From Plecoglossus altivelis (taxonomy: Eukaryota > Chordata > Actinopteri > Osmeriformes > Plecoglossidae), in the NCBI GenBank assembly GCA_036571765.1, contig BROE01000020.1, positions 5,242,612 to 5,306,611 on the forward strand: a DNA stretch of 64,000 nucleotides. The letters run 5' to 3'. Of this stretch, positions 1-11,747 are shown in pieces. A program made the position numbers and the translations under genes. The stretch's first letter is position 1; each line of letters starts with the position of its first letter. The notes beneath the pieces were generated by a model that saw only the letters and a list, made by a program, of their open reading frames with translations, was not told the origin of the DNA and did not search any database.

Positions 1-1018
1 ACAGAACCTTTATCTCTTTATAAACAATTCAAGTTGAGGTTATTCGTCTCACAACATTAAACTTCTAGTGGGACCAATCAGGTAAGCAGTCTTAAACCTG
101 TAGTCTGGTCCTTGCGCTATTGAACTGACCTTAGTTTAACAGCCAGCCAATAAATGAGGCACCAAAACACCACTCAGACAGTAGATTTAAACAATACCAA
201 CATCCACAAACCTGGTGGATGACATTCCAGAATAAGCAAGCCAACCAATTGAATGGCTTCTGTGTAAATTGGTCAGTCTTTTGCATACTGCACTGCTGTG
301 TATCACATACAGTACACATAGCATACGCATATTTAAGTTGCATTCCTAAAAATGTGCTAGTAAAATGTGGATAATCCTGTTGAAATATGAATCTGGCCCA
401 TCGAAGTATTGACCCATACAAATCAGAAGCCACACAGCAATTTCTGCACGGTCACGTATTTGCCATAATGGTTTTGTTTGAAGTTGATAATAGACACACT
501 ACACTTACCTGTTCCACGGTGACGACTGTAAATGCTAGACATGAGATCCTATCAGATTCTTTCAAATGTACAGTAAGCAGTGCTTGGGGGTATTACAGTG
601 ACAGTTCGTTAGGACTTGAACATTCTGGAGTTCATTCACACAGTAGATTAACGCCACAGTAAAGAATGATGATAGACGTTCTGACCTGAATTGGTGGTAA
701 AAATGACGCTCGATCCACTTCCTTGCTTAAAGCTTTGCAAGTTTTGGTCTTCTCGGTTGCAATGTTATTAATAAACGGCTGCCCGTCTGGCTGTCGTTAG
801 CTGGTGGTGAGTCACGATAGGTGGGTGATGCACAGGACAAAAGACTAAGTTGTAGTATTGCCTCTCTACGAGAATGTTTCAAATGTAGTGAAGGCTGTTT
901 AACTTTTCATGCTGTCACGCTGCTTGTCTTTCTCCTCCCTCTGGAACTCATATCAGGATCACATGGAGGACGCGGAAGCGCCAAAGAACTGTCCAAGCTG
1001 TGATTTACGGCTTTCGTC

Positions 1019-1080
1019 ATCAATCTAATAGAAACTGCAGTGCCCTACTCAGAGTGCATCTATTAGACCATTAGATTGAT
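1019..1080. repeat. inverted repeat / stem-loop
   Basis: ATCAATCTAAT at 1019-1029 pairs with ATTAGATTGAT at 1070-1080. An alternative inner pairing is TCTAATAGA (1024-1032) with TCTATTAGA (1059-1067). Confidence 0.75.
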
Positions 1081-1573
1081 CCATGTCTAAGTTCCAGTAT
1101 GTCAGGACGTGTGTGAACCACATATAATCTGCTTGTAGGTCCCATACAGGTAGTAAACTCTCAACAAACAATCACCAGCATGGTCTGGTTTGACACTTGA
1201 GCGACCAATAAACATGATGTAAATTGACCCAATATCAAGTACGTTTTTTTTTTTTACATATACATTTTATGATTGCCTCAGGTGATGACAAAATAGGCTC
1301 TATCTTCAATATGGGTTTCTGGGCTTCGATCTGAAATATGGTCTAGGGGAATACAGGGAGTTGGCACCCTTGTCTTATTTCCACTGACATCCACAGGGCC
1401 ACCCCACGCAGGTCCCTCATGTCCCTTAGGATGCCCCAGGAGCTCTGTAGTCCTCAGAAAAACACAGTGTTTACAATATAGCATTCTCTGTGGTATTGTT
1501 TTTTATGGAAGAGCTGTGATGGGATAGCCACCAAAACAAACATGGCCAGCTCATACGGCTACCGACTCCTGTT

Positions 1574-1640
1574 TGTGTGTGTGTGCGCGCGTGTGTGTGT
1601 GTGTGTGTGTGCGTGTGTGTGCGTGCGTGTGTGTGTGTGT
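1574..1640. repeat. (GT)n microsatellite
   Basis: Interrupted GT/GC dinucleotide run, about 67 bp. Confidence 0.95.
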
Positions 1641-2214
1641 GGATGGGGGGTGGGCTGTGGCTTTCCCACAGTCATAACCCACAGTTCCTTCCCATATATT
1701 CTTTTATTTTGACAACTGTGAGTACCATCTTCCAGAATATAAATTCAGCATCATAATTGAGTAAATATGTCAAATCCGTCAGGGAAGGGCTCTGCAACAC
1801 CTTCATATTCACCTGATAAACCACAGTATAGTTATATATATATATATGTATATATTTTTTATCAATATGACAATTGGTGTCCTTAATATTCCTAGTGTTT
1901 CCTGTGCATTTCCTGTAGTTTAGTGCCATCTGCTGGTGAAATGCTTGATATGGTCATTTGTTCGCAGCGTGTCATTTGTTCAGTAAAGCCACAAAAGATC
2001 ATTTTATCAGGAAATCCAATCATCAAAAAACAACACAATACAAAGGCTTTGGAAGCTGGGCATTGTGTTGATGCTCCCACAAGCCATCATGGTAGACAGA
2101 TGGTATCAAAACAGCCGTAACCGTGGTTATCATGGAGGATGGCGTCAGACAGATCAACAAAAACAATGCAGACATATGAATCACTGATAAATTAGTGGGA
2201 CGATGGGCCACATA

Positions 2215-2220
2215 TTTATT
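2215..2220 (-). terminator. candidate polyadenylation signal of syn2
   Basis: AATAAA on the minus strand about 0.9 kb downstream of the stop codon. It is a plausible signal but not unique in this AT-rich stretch. Confidence 0.35.
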
Positions 2221-3131
2221 GACATCTGTACAGAAAACATTAGTCACCGAGTCATGCAAAGCAGTATACAAACGGAACTATATGGAGCCAAACAGATAAA
2301 CCCAGATATACTATATATAACAAAATAAACTCCTGAGGTGACAGATACGTAAATACAATACAACATTTTAGAATTGACTACAAACAACATATGCATTCGT
2401 GGGTAAGCTGACACGATGAAAACCGCCTAGACGCCCAGCTTTCTTTACATACACAGGAAGCATTCATCTCCAGAAACACGACATCTTAGTTGAAATTGAC
2501 CAGTTACAGTTGACCAGTTAACAGTATCTTTAAAAGGGGGGGAGGGATAGAAAGAGTGGTACCGCTTATAGGAGCGACTGCGGTCCGCAGTCACGCTGAG
2601 GTGTTATTGCACAAACTGTCTCAATGTCTTTATGAGAAGAGGGGACAAACCACACTACTGCAGATGTCTACACAGTACATGGGGGGGGGAGGTAAAACAA
2701 GGATCACCAGACACAGCCTCTTATCCGGCCGTGAGAAAACAGACACTGTCACAATAAGGCTACAACATCTAGAGAGGCCATGGGGGTTGAACTCAACATT
2801 GATATCCCTCGCGCTCCGCAACCACGACTGTGATGGAGCCATGCATAGGAAGGTAGTATCATTCCCCTCTCACATGGATAGACTTCAAGGTTTTGGACGA
2901 GGGGGGGGGGTGATGGTACCTTGCTGTAGACAGAAGTACCAGGAGCCCGAACCGTCGCTGTACATTAACACTCAACAGGCTTCGCTGACACCGAGACAGA
3001 GAAGCTGTGGGGGAGGGCGGGATGCACACAGGACGTTATCATCACACGGTTAATCTCAGACTGGGGTCACACTCGTGTCAATCATGTCATCGTCGGCCTC
3101 CCCATTCCCTGGCATTTTAACGGGGCTGCCG
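2215..3131 (-). other. syn2: syn2 3' UTR (provisional)
   Basis: Sequence after the syn2 stop with no coding signal on either strand. A canonical AATAAA on the minus strand (TTTATT at 2215-2220) gives a 0.9-kb 3' UTR; the true cleavage site cannot be fixed by eye and more distal signals exist. Confidence 0.4.
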
Positions 3132-3267
3132 TTAGTCGGAGAAGAGGCTGACGAAGGACTTGCGCAGGTTCCGGATGGTCTCGGCCTTGGCCTCGTCCTC
3201 GTTACCCGAGCGGAAGAAAGAGGTGTCGCTGATGGCGTTGAAGGCATTGGTCAGGGACTGAGATTTG
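3132..3267 (-). CDS. syn2: syn2 exon 13: domain E and stop
   Basis: 136 nt. With the preceding Asn it gives [20 protein letters not shown], then [20 protein letters not shown] and LFSD-stop (TAA at 3132-3134). Domain E marks 'a'-type synapsin isoforms and is needed for oligomerisation and vesicle-pool maintenance in the family. Confidence 0.96.
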
Positions 3268-6200
3268 CTGCAGGAGGACAAGCAAGGATAAAGGCAGACC
3301 AGAAATGTCAGTGAAGAGACGTACAGGTAGTCATGATGACATCGATCTTGAGGTTGCTGACCGCAAATTGAATGGACGGTCATTCTTAGAATGGCAATTA
3401 CACTGCAAATTCAAGACTTTTGTTTTTGTGGGAAGTATGGGACAAGAACGTATCAGGTCCATAGTTATCTATGTGTGGGGTGGTTAAGTTTCTTACTTGA
3501 GCAGTGGATGAGTCTTGGGTTGGGCTGTAGGCTGCTCCTCAACAGGAGGCTGGCCTTCATCCTGGGCAGAGGCTGGGCCGGCCACTGGCTCTGGGGCTGT
3601 GGCAGGGGCTGGGGCAGGGGCAGGGGCTGGGGCTGGGGCAGGGGTTGGGGCTGAGATAGGAGCTGAGGCTGGGGCTGGGGTTTGCTCTGGGGGCAGTGCC
3701 TTACTTTGGGGCTGAGCTTTAGGTGGGGACTGCACTTTGGCTGGGGATTGAGACTGGAGTTGGACCTTGGTTGAAGACTGATCTTGTGTTGGGACAAGGG
3801 GTGAATCCGCGACTTCTGGCTGAGGTTTGGGCATGGCTCTTGGGGGAGGTGGGGTCTGGGGCTTTGGCTGGATTTGTGGTTTGGAATTCCTGCGTATTGG
3901 AGGCACAGGTTTGGGAGGCAGCGGCTTGGGAGGCAGCGGCTTGGGAGGCAGCTCAGTGGGTTTCCCAGGAGCAGGTGCTGGGGACACCTGAGGCTGGGGC
4001 TTTGGCTGCTCTGTGGTGGGGGCTGGGGCTGGGGCTAGGACTGGGACTGGGGCTGGGGCTGGGGCTAGGACTGGAGCTGGGGCTGGGGCTAGGACTAGAG
4101 CTGGGGCTGGGACTGGGACCAAGACTGGGGCCAAGATTGGGGCTGGGGCTGCGGTCGGGGTTAAGATTGGAAATGGGTCTGCACCTAAAGGAGACTGGAC
4201 TGGAGCTCGAGCTGGATCAGTAGTTGGAACTTCTGCAGGGGCAGCTGCTACAGCCGGGGTCGGGGCTGGGGCCACTGCTAGTTTGGGCACTGGGACAGGC
4301 TTTTGAACTGGAGCGGGCTTTTGAACTGGAGCAGGCTTTTGAACTGGAGCAGGCTTTGGAACAGGGGATGGCTTTTGTACCGGGGATGGCTTTTGTACCA
4401 TGACTGGTTTTTGTACCGGAGAGGGTTTTGGCACAGGTTCTCTCTGGACTGGCTCTGTTGATGGCTCCGCGCTCTTAGCCTGGGACTCCTGAGTTCTCAC
4501 TGGGCCCCCTGTAGGAGAATAGAACAAACAGACATTGTTTACTGTCAACAAAGATGGCTGAAGCTTGCAAACCATATGAACCAACATGAGGAGCTAGCAA
4601 GGTTGTGAAAGCTTGACATCCAGCACCGATCATTGAAATGCACTGACTGGACAAACAAGGCATCTTCAAGCCTCATCAAGGAAACCAAGCAGCTCGGATG
4701 GAAAGCTAAATCCGACTAATAAGTCATTCTAAGGAGTCAACAACTCATTGTCTATCAGGGTGTACGGGGGAGCAAGTCAACGCTGGGGGGCCGCAGTGAC
4801 ACCCACTGGGAGGACCCTGACCCAGGGTCCAGCCGGTTCCCATCATCCACAGTCGCATGCACGTCTGAGTCGAAACTCTTGGCGTTAGCAAGGCAATCGA
4901 AAGTCAATGAAGTGTATCAAGAGCGTGTACAGAATCCCACGAGTCATATGCACGACCGTTACTGTCCAAACCAATGTTTCGTTTATATGATTGCCTGCCA
5001 GGTGGCTGTGAGCGGTTTGGGGGTGTGAGGTGGGGGGGGGGGATTCGGGTGAGATTCTCAAGGTGCATAGTGAGAAGGCCACAGAGCGGGATGCAGTGGA
5101 GAGAAGGAATCGAGGGACAAGAGGAGGTTCATGCACCAAACATGAAGCCTTACATTGATCATTGAATGTCATAAGCATCCCAGTGGTGGCTTGTGACTCA
5201 CACGACACAGAAAGAAACAGTTCACACACACGATGTCAAGGTCTGTCCATGCAGAGAGTACAGCTGCATACGGCTTCAGTTGCAAAACGAACGTTTGAGC
5301 AAATTTGACATTCAACACACACAGTTCAGTTATGCTCTGGCTCAGGAACAACAAACTCCTCATCACTATGGTACAATGATTCCTGGAGCAGCGCAGAGAA
5401 GGACAAATCTGCATTACAAGCTTCATAAATGAACTGACAGTCTCCAGTTTCAGCTAACTACAGGATCATTAGCGCATGTAGCTTTCTAATGGTGTTTACA
5501 AAGGATGAGGTTGTGGGTTGAGGTCGTTTGTGGGTTGAGGTAGTTTGTGGGTCCACTTTGATGTGGGGTGTGAATATATAACTGAGCAACTCACTGATAA
5601 CTGGGTATACAAATGCAAATAAACAAACGTGTTTGTTATTTCATGAGCTAGAGTAGTAAAGAAACAGCAATGAAGTATTTATCTTTTGGTAGATTCCCCC
5701 ATGAGAAATCTAACCCCAAACAAAGTAGTGGATTTAAAGAGGCAATATGAAGATAATACTAAATAAGAAATCAAGATGGCTACATTTGAGCTATAGATCT
5801 ACTGAATAGATAGATGATGACTCACAAGTTCATGAATCTTACAAATGTTTTCTTTTCTTTCAGAAAATAGAAAAGTTGACTTTAAGGTGGCTAGCCAGGT
5901 TTGAAACCCAGATAAACTAATATTCTATATGCCATAAATGTATGGCACATATGTCATTATTTATGCCATTATTTATGGCATAAATCACATTGTACACATA
6001 ATGTTAATCACAGTGCTGCTGTACAATCATGATTATATCTGGTACTATACAAAAATATATAATATATATAATATAAAAAACTTGGGTAAATCATTACCAA
6101 ATGATTTCATTAATTATCTCATTTCATTAAAGATTTCTATTGAAAATGTGTCATTTTCCTACATTGTATTTAAAGTAAGCTAGGTCTTTAGGACAAATAC

Positions 6201-6696
6201 AAATATATTTCTGTTAAAAAGGCAGTGGCATGGAATGTTACACAATGTTAAATGATAACATTTTAACATTAGGGTCCAAGACATCGTTGCGTCAAACACA
6301 CCTAAGGATGTAAGACACTGCAACGAGCTAGTTGACACTTAAGGCACAATTTGATTTCGACTGTATAGTTTCTAACACACCAAGCCAGAAATGAGCAAGA
6401 ACACACACAGCCATAGTGCACGTCAAACTGTTGACAAAGATAAACGCTGATCCTCCTGAACTGTGCGAGCGTCACAAGATTAAACTCAGCCCTCGCGTTG
6501 ATGACTTGGTTAAGTAACAATTCAAGATCCTTATCTGAAGGAGACAGCCATCTATGCCCAGCCTGAGAGCGAAGCACTTAGCCTCCCTCTGGCACGCCAC
6601 TACAGTCTAGAATGCACTGGGGAACAACCTTGTGGAGGGGGTCGCTGGACTGGAGGCTTGCTGGGGTCAACTGGGCCTTCCTTCAAAGCAGCACTC

Positions 6697-6741
<45 letters not shown>

Positions 6742-9700
6742 AAGACAAGAAAGACAAACCATTCGAAATCAGTCCAAGATTGAACAGGACAGCAAAAAAG
6801 GTTTTAAAGTATGTGAACCTCTTCCCACCAGGGGGCACACTGACCCCAGAAAAGTGCTGAAACTAGGATGTGTGGTATGCTGTGTCACTGTCATTTCATT
6901 TTCTGACTGCACCCTCAGATCTTCTTCATACGTCTCCGATGAAGACGTGCTCAAGAGGGTCTGGAGACGTTCTTACCTGTGGCAGGCCTGCTGCGGGTCT
7001 TTGAGGAGAGCGAGCAGCTGTCCTTGGTAGTGCCTTGTTCATTCTGGTGAGAACTATGTCTGAGATTAGCTGCCTGTCCTCGGCCTGGTGCTCACCAATC
7101 AGCTGCATAGATGAACCCACAACCTGGAGCACGACAAACAACACACAGGCACACAAACCAACACGCACATGGTTTACACCGAGCAGGTCGTTTGTTTCAT
7201 TTGGCGTGAATATCTGAGACAAATCATATTTTGAGTAATTACGTGTCCAATGTTTAATTGCATTCTGCTTTCTGTTTGCCTTCTGGAGTTTAACAGGCAC
7301 ACGGTGGGACAAATTCGTAAGTGTTTTTCTTGAGGTGTGTCTTTTCAGGTCAACGTAAGATAAAAAGATTACTCTCTGTTTAACTTCACAAGGAACGATA
7401 TATATCTTGCTTTTAAAGTGTGACATTTCGTTCACCCTACAGGTCACGATGAGGATAGAAAGATTTGTCAAGTTTAACACAATAAGTCTTTTTTTCCGCC
7501 TGAGGGGACTTGGCTGCAGTGTAAACAATAAAAAGGCCTGTTTCTATGGAAACGCCACCCTCAAACTCTCCGAATGGTTTCTCAGGGGGAAGTTAGACAT
7601 TACCATGGTGACATGCCTTATGAGGATGAGACTCATGCAACTCCTAATGACCTGAATCCATCAAGTGATAGGGCAGAGATAGTGCTGTGGGCAAATGAAA
7701 ACGCCTGCACCAAGCAGCCATGCGACCCAGCCCCAGCAGTGAGCGAATGTGCCATTAGGGATGTGTGTGCTGAGACTGGGAAGGCCTGGGTTGGACTGAG
7801 GTGCTTGATCATTGTGGCAGGACCCTCCCTCCCCCCTCCTCCCCCCTGTGGTGAGGCTGAAGGGAACATTGCCACATCACTGGGATAGTAACTGTCTTCC
7901 TGTAAACACTCTACCGGAGCTAGTTTCCAGCAGCCTTGTCCTCCCTCTGCCCCAGGCTCCTGGCCAGTAACAAGCTGGGCCTACGGTACGAGTACCCACT
8001 CTGGATTGGGTTCCACCACGACAACCACGCAAGGGTTGTCCTCGGTGACGAACACCATGCCCAATCATCGTGGTCCAACGCGGTGGTTTCACTCAGTGGT
8101 AAAGTGGTCTGGGTTAATGGACCAGGTTGGAGGAGGAACGCTTTCGGTGGGAAAGCCTTTCATTTTCCGGCATGATGTGTGATCTTTGACAAAGTCCTCC
8201 TTGTGGGACAGTGAATAAGGGCACAAAAGCTACATTTGGAAAGCGTGGCTTTAGTGAACCAATTTGGGCGATGGCAATAAACATGAAGAAAACATGCTAC
8301 GGCAGAACAACAGTTATTGAAAGTAAGGACATTTATTTATTTTAAAATTTCATACAATGAAGCATTTTAACAGTATAACTAGGTTGTGGTACTATTAGTG
8401 TACGACATGTAGAGTACGACATGCCTGCGCGGTCAGGGCTCACCTCAGTGATGTAATCTTTCCCATCCTTGCCACAAATGGCTTTGACAGCGCAGATATC
8501 TAGACCCCCAAAGATGTCAGCACAGGTGTCCACCCACAGCTTGTACCTGGGAGGAGAGAGGACAGCAGCACAAAACAGTCGCCAGTAAAATAAACGTGTC
8601 GGAGCCACAAAATCACACTTTTCCAGGGAACTTTGTCACGTGTTTAAGGTCAGAGTCGATTTCGAATTGAAGACTAAAAACCAGGAACGTGTCAATGATT
8701 CAGTCACTCACTTCTCCGTCATGGCAACTTGTTCCAGCATGGCAGAGCCTGTGTTGGTCTTCCAGTTCCCAGAGATGGAAGTTCGCCTACAGCCAGTACA
8801 CAGAACGCACATGAAGAGGACCCCTTTTATTACAATGAACTAAAAAGGCAATGAAATAAAATATCTGACATCCTAGCCTTCGTAAACACATTCCATTAGA
8901 GTCTATTTCGAATCACCACCTACATGTAGGCCTTGTAGTCGCTGCCAATCCTTTGTACCCTGATGTCGTACTTAGCGTCTACGAAGGGCTCTGTGGTGGT
9001 GTAGGTCTGGGTGATAGCTACCACGCTGGCTATGTCCTGGAAGTCACTATGGTTGTCCACCTTCACCTACACACCACAAACAGAGGAGATGCGGGACACT
9101 TCAGGTGGACAAGAGCGTGAGGGACGATGATTCTTGGTCTGACATGATGCCAACACCGTGTCACCATAGTCTTGGTCGTACCTTCCCCATTCCAGAGTGG
9201 GCGTGTCCTATCTTCACCACTACGGGGAACGTGGGCATGGAGATCTGAAAGACACGTAGGGACACTCTGAGCGACTGGAACGATGTATTCCTAAGGCAAA
9301 CAAAATAGGAAAGACAAACAAGGACCTGTGTGTTTCTCAAAGCCACTGTTTGCCTCCGTTCCATAAACTCCCAGCGACTACACCTATGACCTGCCACACC
9401 CATGGCTGGGTGAATGGCTGATTGACTGACGCAGTTTGGGTACTTTCAGCTGAGCCTTCTATTAGAAGCTGCATCAAGTGTACACGTAGTCTACTGTTGT
9501 CTTCATCTCCTCCCCTCCTCTCTAATCCAAACAGAGAGGGAGTCTGATCGGCCAGTACTAAGAAGCCATCAGAGGTCGGAGAGAGTCACGAGGTAAAAAT
9601 GGCCGTGCTGCGGAATTGTCTTTGAAGAGATGGATCTGCTGTGAGAGAAGAGTAGAGACTCTAGTAGACTCTAAAGTAGACGACGCTCCGTCACTCTAGT

Positions 9701-11715
9701 TCGACTGGAATACCTATGAGAGTCGAAGGTGCGGTAGACGTTCGCCCAGGTTTCTCTCCTCTGTCACTTTTCCACTGAGAAGCCCCTAGCCCTGCTACCT
9801 CTGGCCCCTCTTATCAGAGCAGCCCATGGCTATGTAGAGTCGTGTAATGACAGGGCTGCCCAAATGAGAAGGTGTCTCACGGTTTCCCCCATGAAGCTGT
9901 GTTTAACTCAATGTGTCGAGACCCAGTCTGCGAAACAGAAGTGAAACCAAAATGCCGCAGACAGCAGTGAGGGGTCGGGCTCGCTGGTCTTTCTTTTCAA
10001 ACGCGATGCTTTTTACATGGATACTGCAGATCGATTAGCAGCAGAGTGAAACACACAAGGAACAGAGAACGTCTCTCTAAAAAAACAAGTCTGAAACACA
10101 GTGTCGATTCAAAAGTACGTGCAATCAGTCAGTCGGCTAGTCCCCAAATAAAGTTTACAACAACACTGATGTGTTGCAAGCATCGTATATCCCGCATGAA
10201 GCATGTAGACACTTGCATGATTGTGACAGAGCAGCCACAGAGCTGCCACAGAGCTGGGGGACTGGGGGGTGGGGGGGGTGGAGTGGAAGGGGAAGGGGGC
10301 GGGTCCCTGGGAGAGAAAAAAAGAAGGCGGTGCTTCAAACAGCCAAAGATGTTCTGTATAAGAGGTTCCCTGTTCCTCAGCCTGCCAGCATTCAGGGAGA
10401 AAGAGAGTGAAGTGAGGGAGAGCTCACCCTGCGTTTGATCAAAAGAAAAGGAAAAACTGAGCCTGAGGGGACAGAAAGGGAGAGAGACGGAGCGAGAGAG
10501 AGAGAGAGAGATAGAGAGAGAGAAGGATAGAGAGAGAGAGAGCGGAACAAAACCCAGCAAGACACCCTGAGAGCATCGCAGCTAGTAGGACCCGTGAAAC
10601 TAGGTAACCCTGCACGGGCATTTCCACCTCAGCCCTTCCGCTCAGCTCCACTCCCCACACACACACACTTGCCCTGCTGCAGGAGAGACGGCCAGCTGCG
10701 GTGTGCCGCCCACTAATCTGAAGAAGCAGCGACAGAGGAGAGCAGCAGTGCGGAGCCGTTGAAATGGGCACCCCCCTGCCTGGATGCGTGGCCTTGGGGC
10801 TGGTGGCCCTGCTCCTGACCATGAGGCAGAGGGACCTGGCAGAGGGATGCAGCTGCAACCCAGCCCACCCCCAGCAGCACTTCTGCAGCGCTGAGATAGG
10901 TAGCCACACCGCACGCCACATTCACCTGCTACACACCACAACGTTCGCTCACACGTTCCATGTGGTTTGTGGCAGGGTTTTAGGATATTTGTATTTAACT
11001 GTGCTGCTCTGCGCGAGTTCTGCACACTAGAGAAGATGGACCGTGAATATTGCATAGGGGGGTTTGATGGTGTCCAAGATATAGCAGGTGATCCTATACA
11101 AGGCTAGGTATAGGTAGAGTGGGGGGAATTCAAAATCATCATTTGAATTTCAGTCATTTAAATTCACCTGAGATTTAGGTTCATGGTTATCTGGGACCTG
11201 GACTATGCAAACCAAATATAATAGCATGTTTTGGAGAATGACTTATATAACAGTTTGTGTCTGCTCCTTTGCACGTGTGTGATCCTGCTGATGTGTGATG
11301 ACAATTGTTGTGCTACTACATATTGTGAAAGGAAATGATGATAACGTTCAGTAGTGTGTGTGTTGTGTGCCTGGACTTTTGAGATTAATAGCACTAAGAA
11401 CATAAGTATCTATTTATGCAATGGGGTTTCTCAGTAAATCTGTAAAGGGATTGAGCTTAAAGTATAGTTAGTAGAAAGGACTTGCCCAACTTCCTATTCT
11501 GGGGTAATTCTATAAAACGTAAGTGCACTCTTTCCGAAATGCACTCTGTATGTCGGTATGTATTTTAAGAATCTTGGCATCAAACATAAATGTAAAAGCA
11601 ACGACAAACCTTCCTGGGAGCTCCTCTCTTTCTTTCTGCTCCACCTCTGCCTTTTCTCCATCTCCCTCTCCATCTCTCACTGCCCCCCCCCTCTCTCCCT
11701 CTCCATCTCTCACTG

Positions 11716-11747
<32 letters not shown>

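Larger units (their letters stand above)
1..2214. other. intergenic DNA downstream of syn2
   Basis: No coding exon recognised on either strand. Contains a stem-loop (1019-1080), a GT repeat (1574-1640) and AT-rich stretches. By synteny pparg would be expected beyond the left edge, but no pparg exon is visible. Confidence 0.5.
4509..6628. other. syn2 intron 11
   Basis: 2.1-kb intron without further exons recognised apart from the possible IIb tail at its 5' end (6578-6628). Holds direct repeats of GTTTGTGGGTTGAGGT (5515-5553) and an AT-rich palindromic cluster (5928-5985). Confidence 0.6.
9245..10763. other. syn2 intron 5, part downstream of timp4 start; timp4 upstream region
   Basis: No coding exon recognised. 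Contains G-rich sequence (10255-10310), a possible TATA box (10357) and a GA repeat (10478-10542) in front of timp4. Confidence 0.5.

Noticed and set aside
3391..4306. Long Gly/Ala/Leu-rich open frames on the plus strand ([14 protein letters not shown])
   Set aside because: They are antisense shadows of the syn2 exon 12 coding repeat; no splice sites or family similarity.
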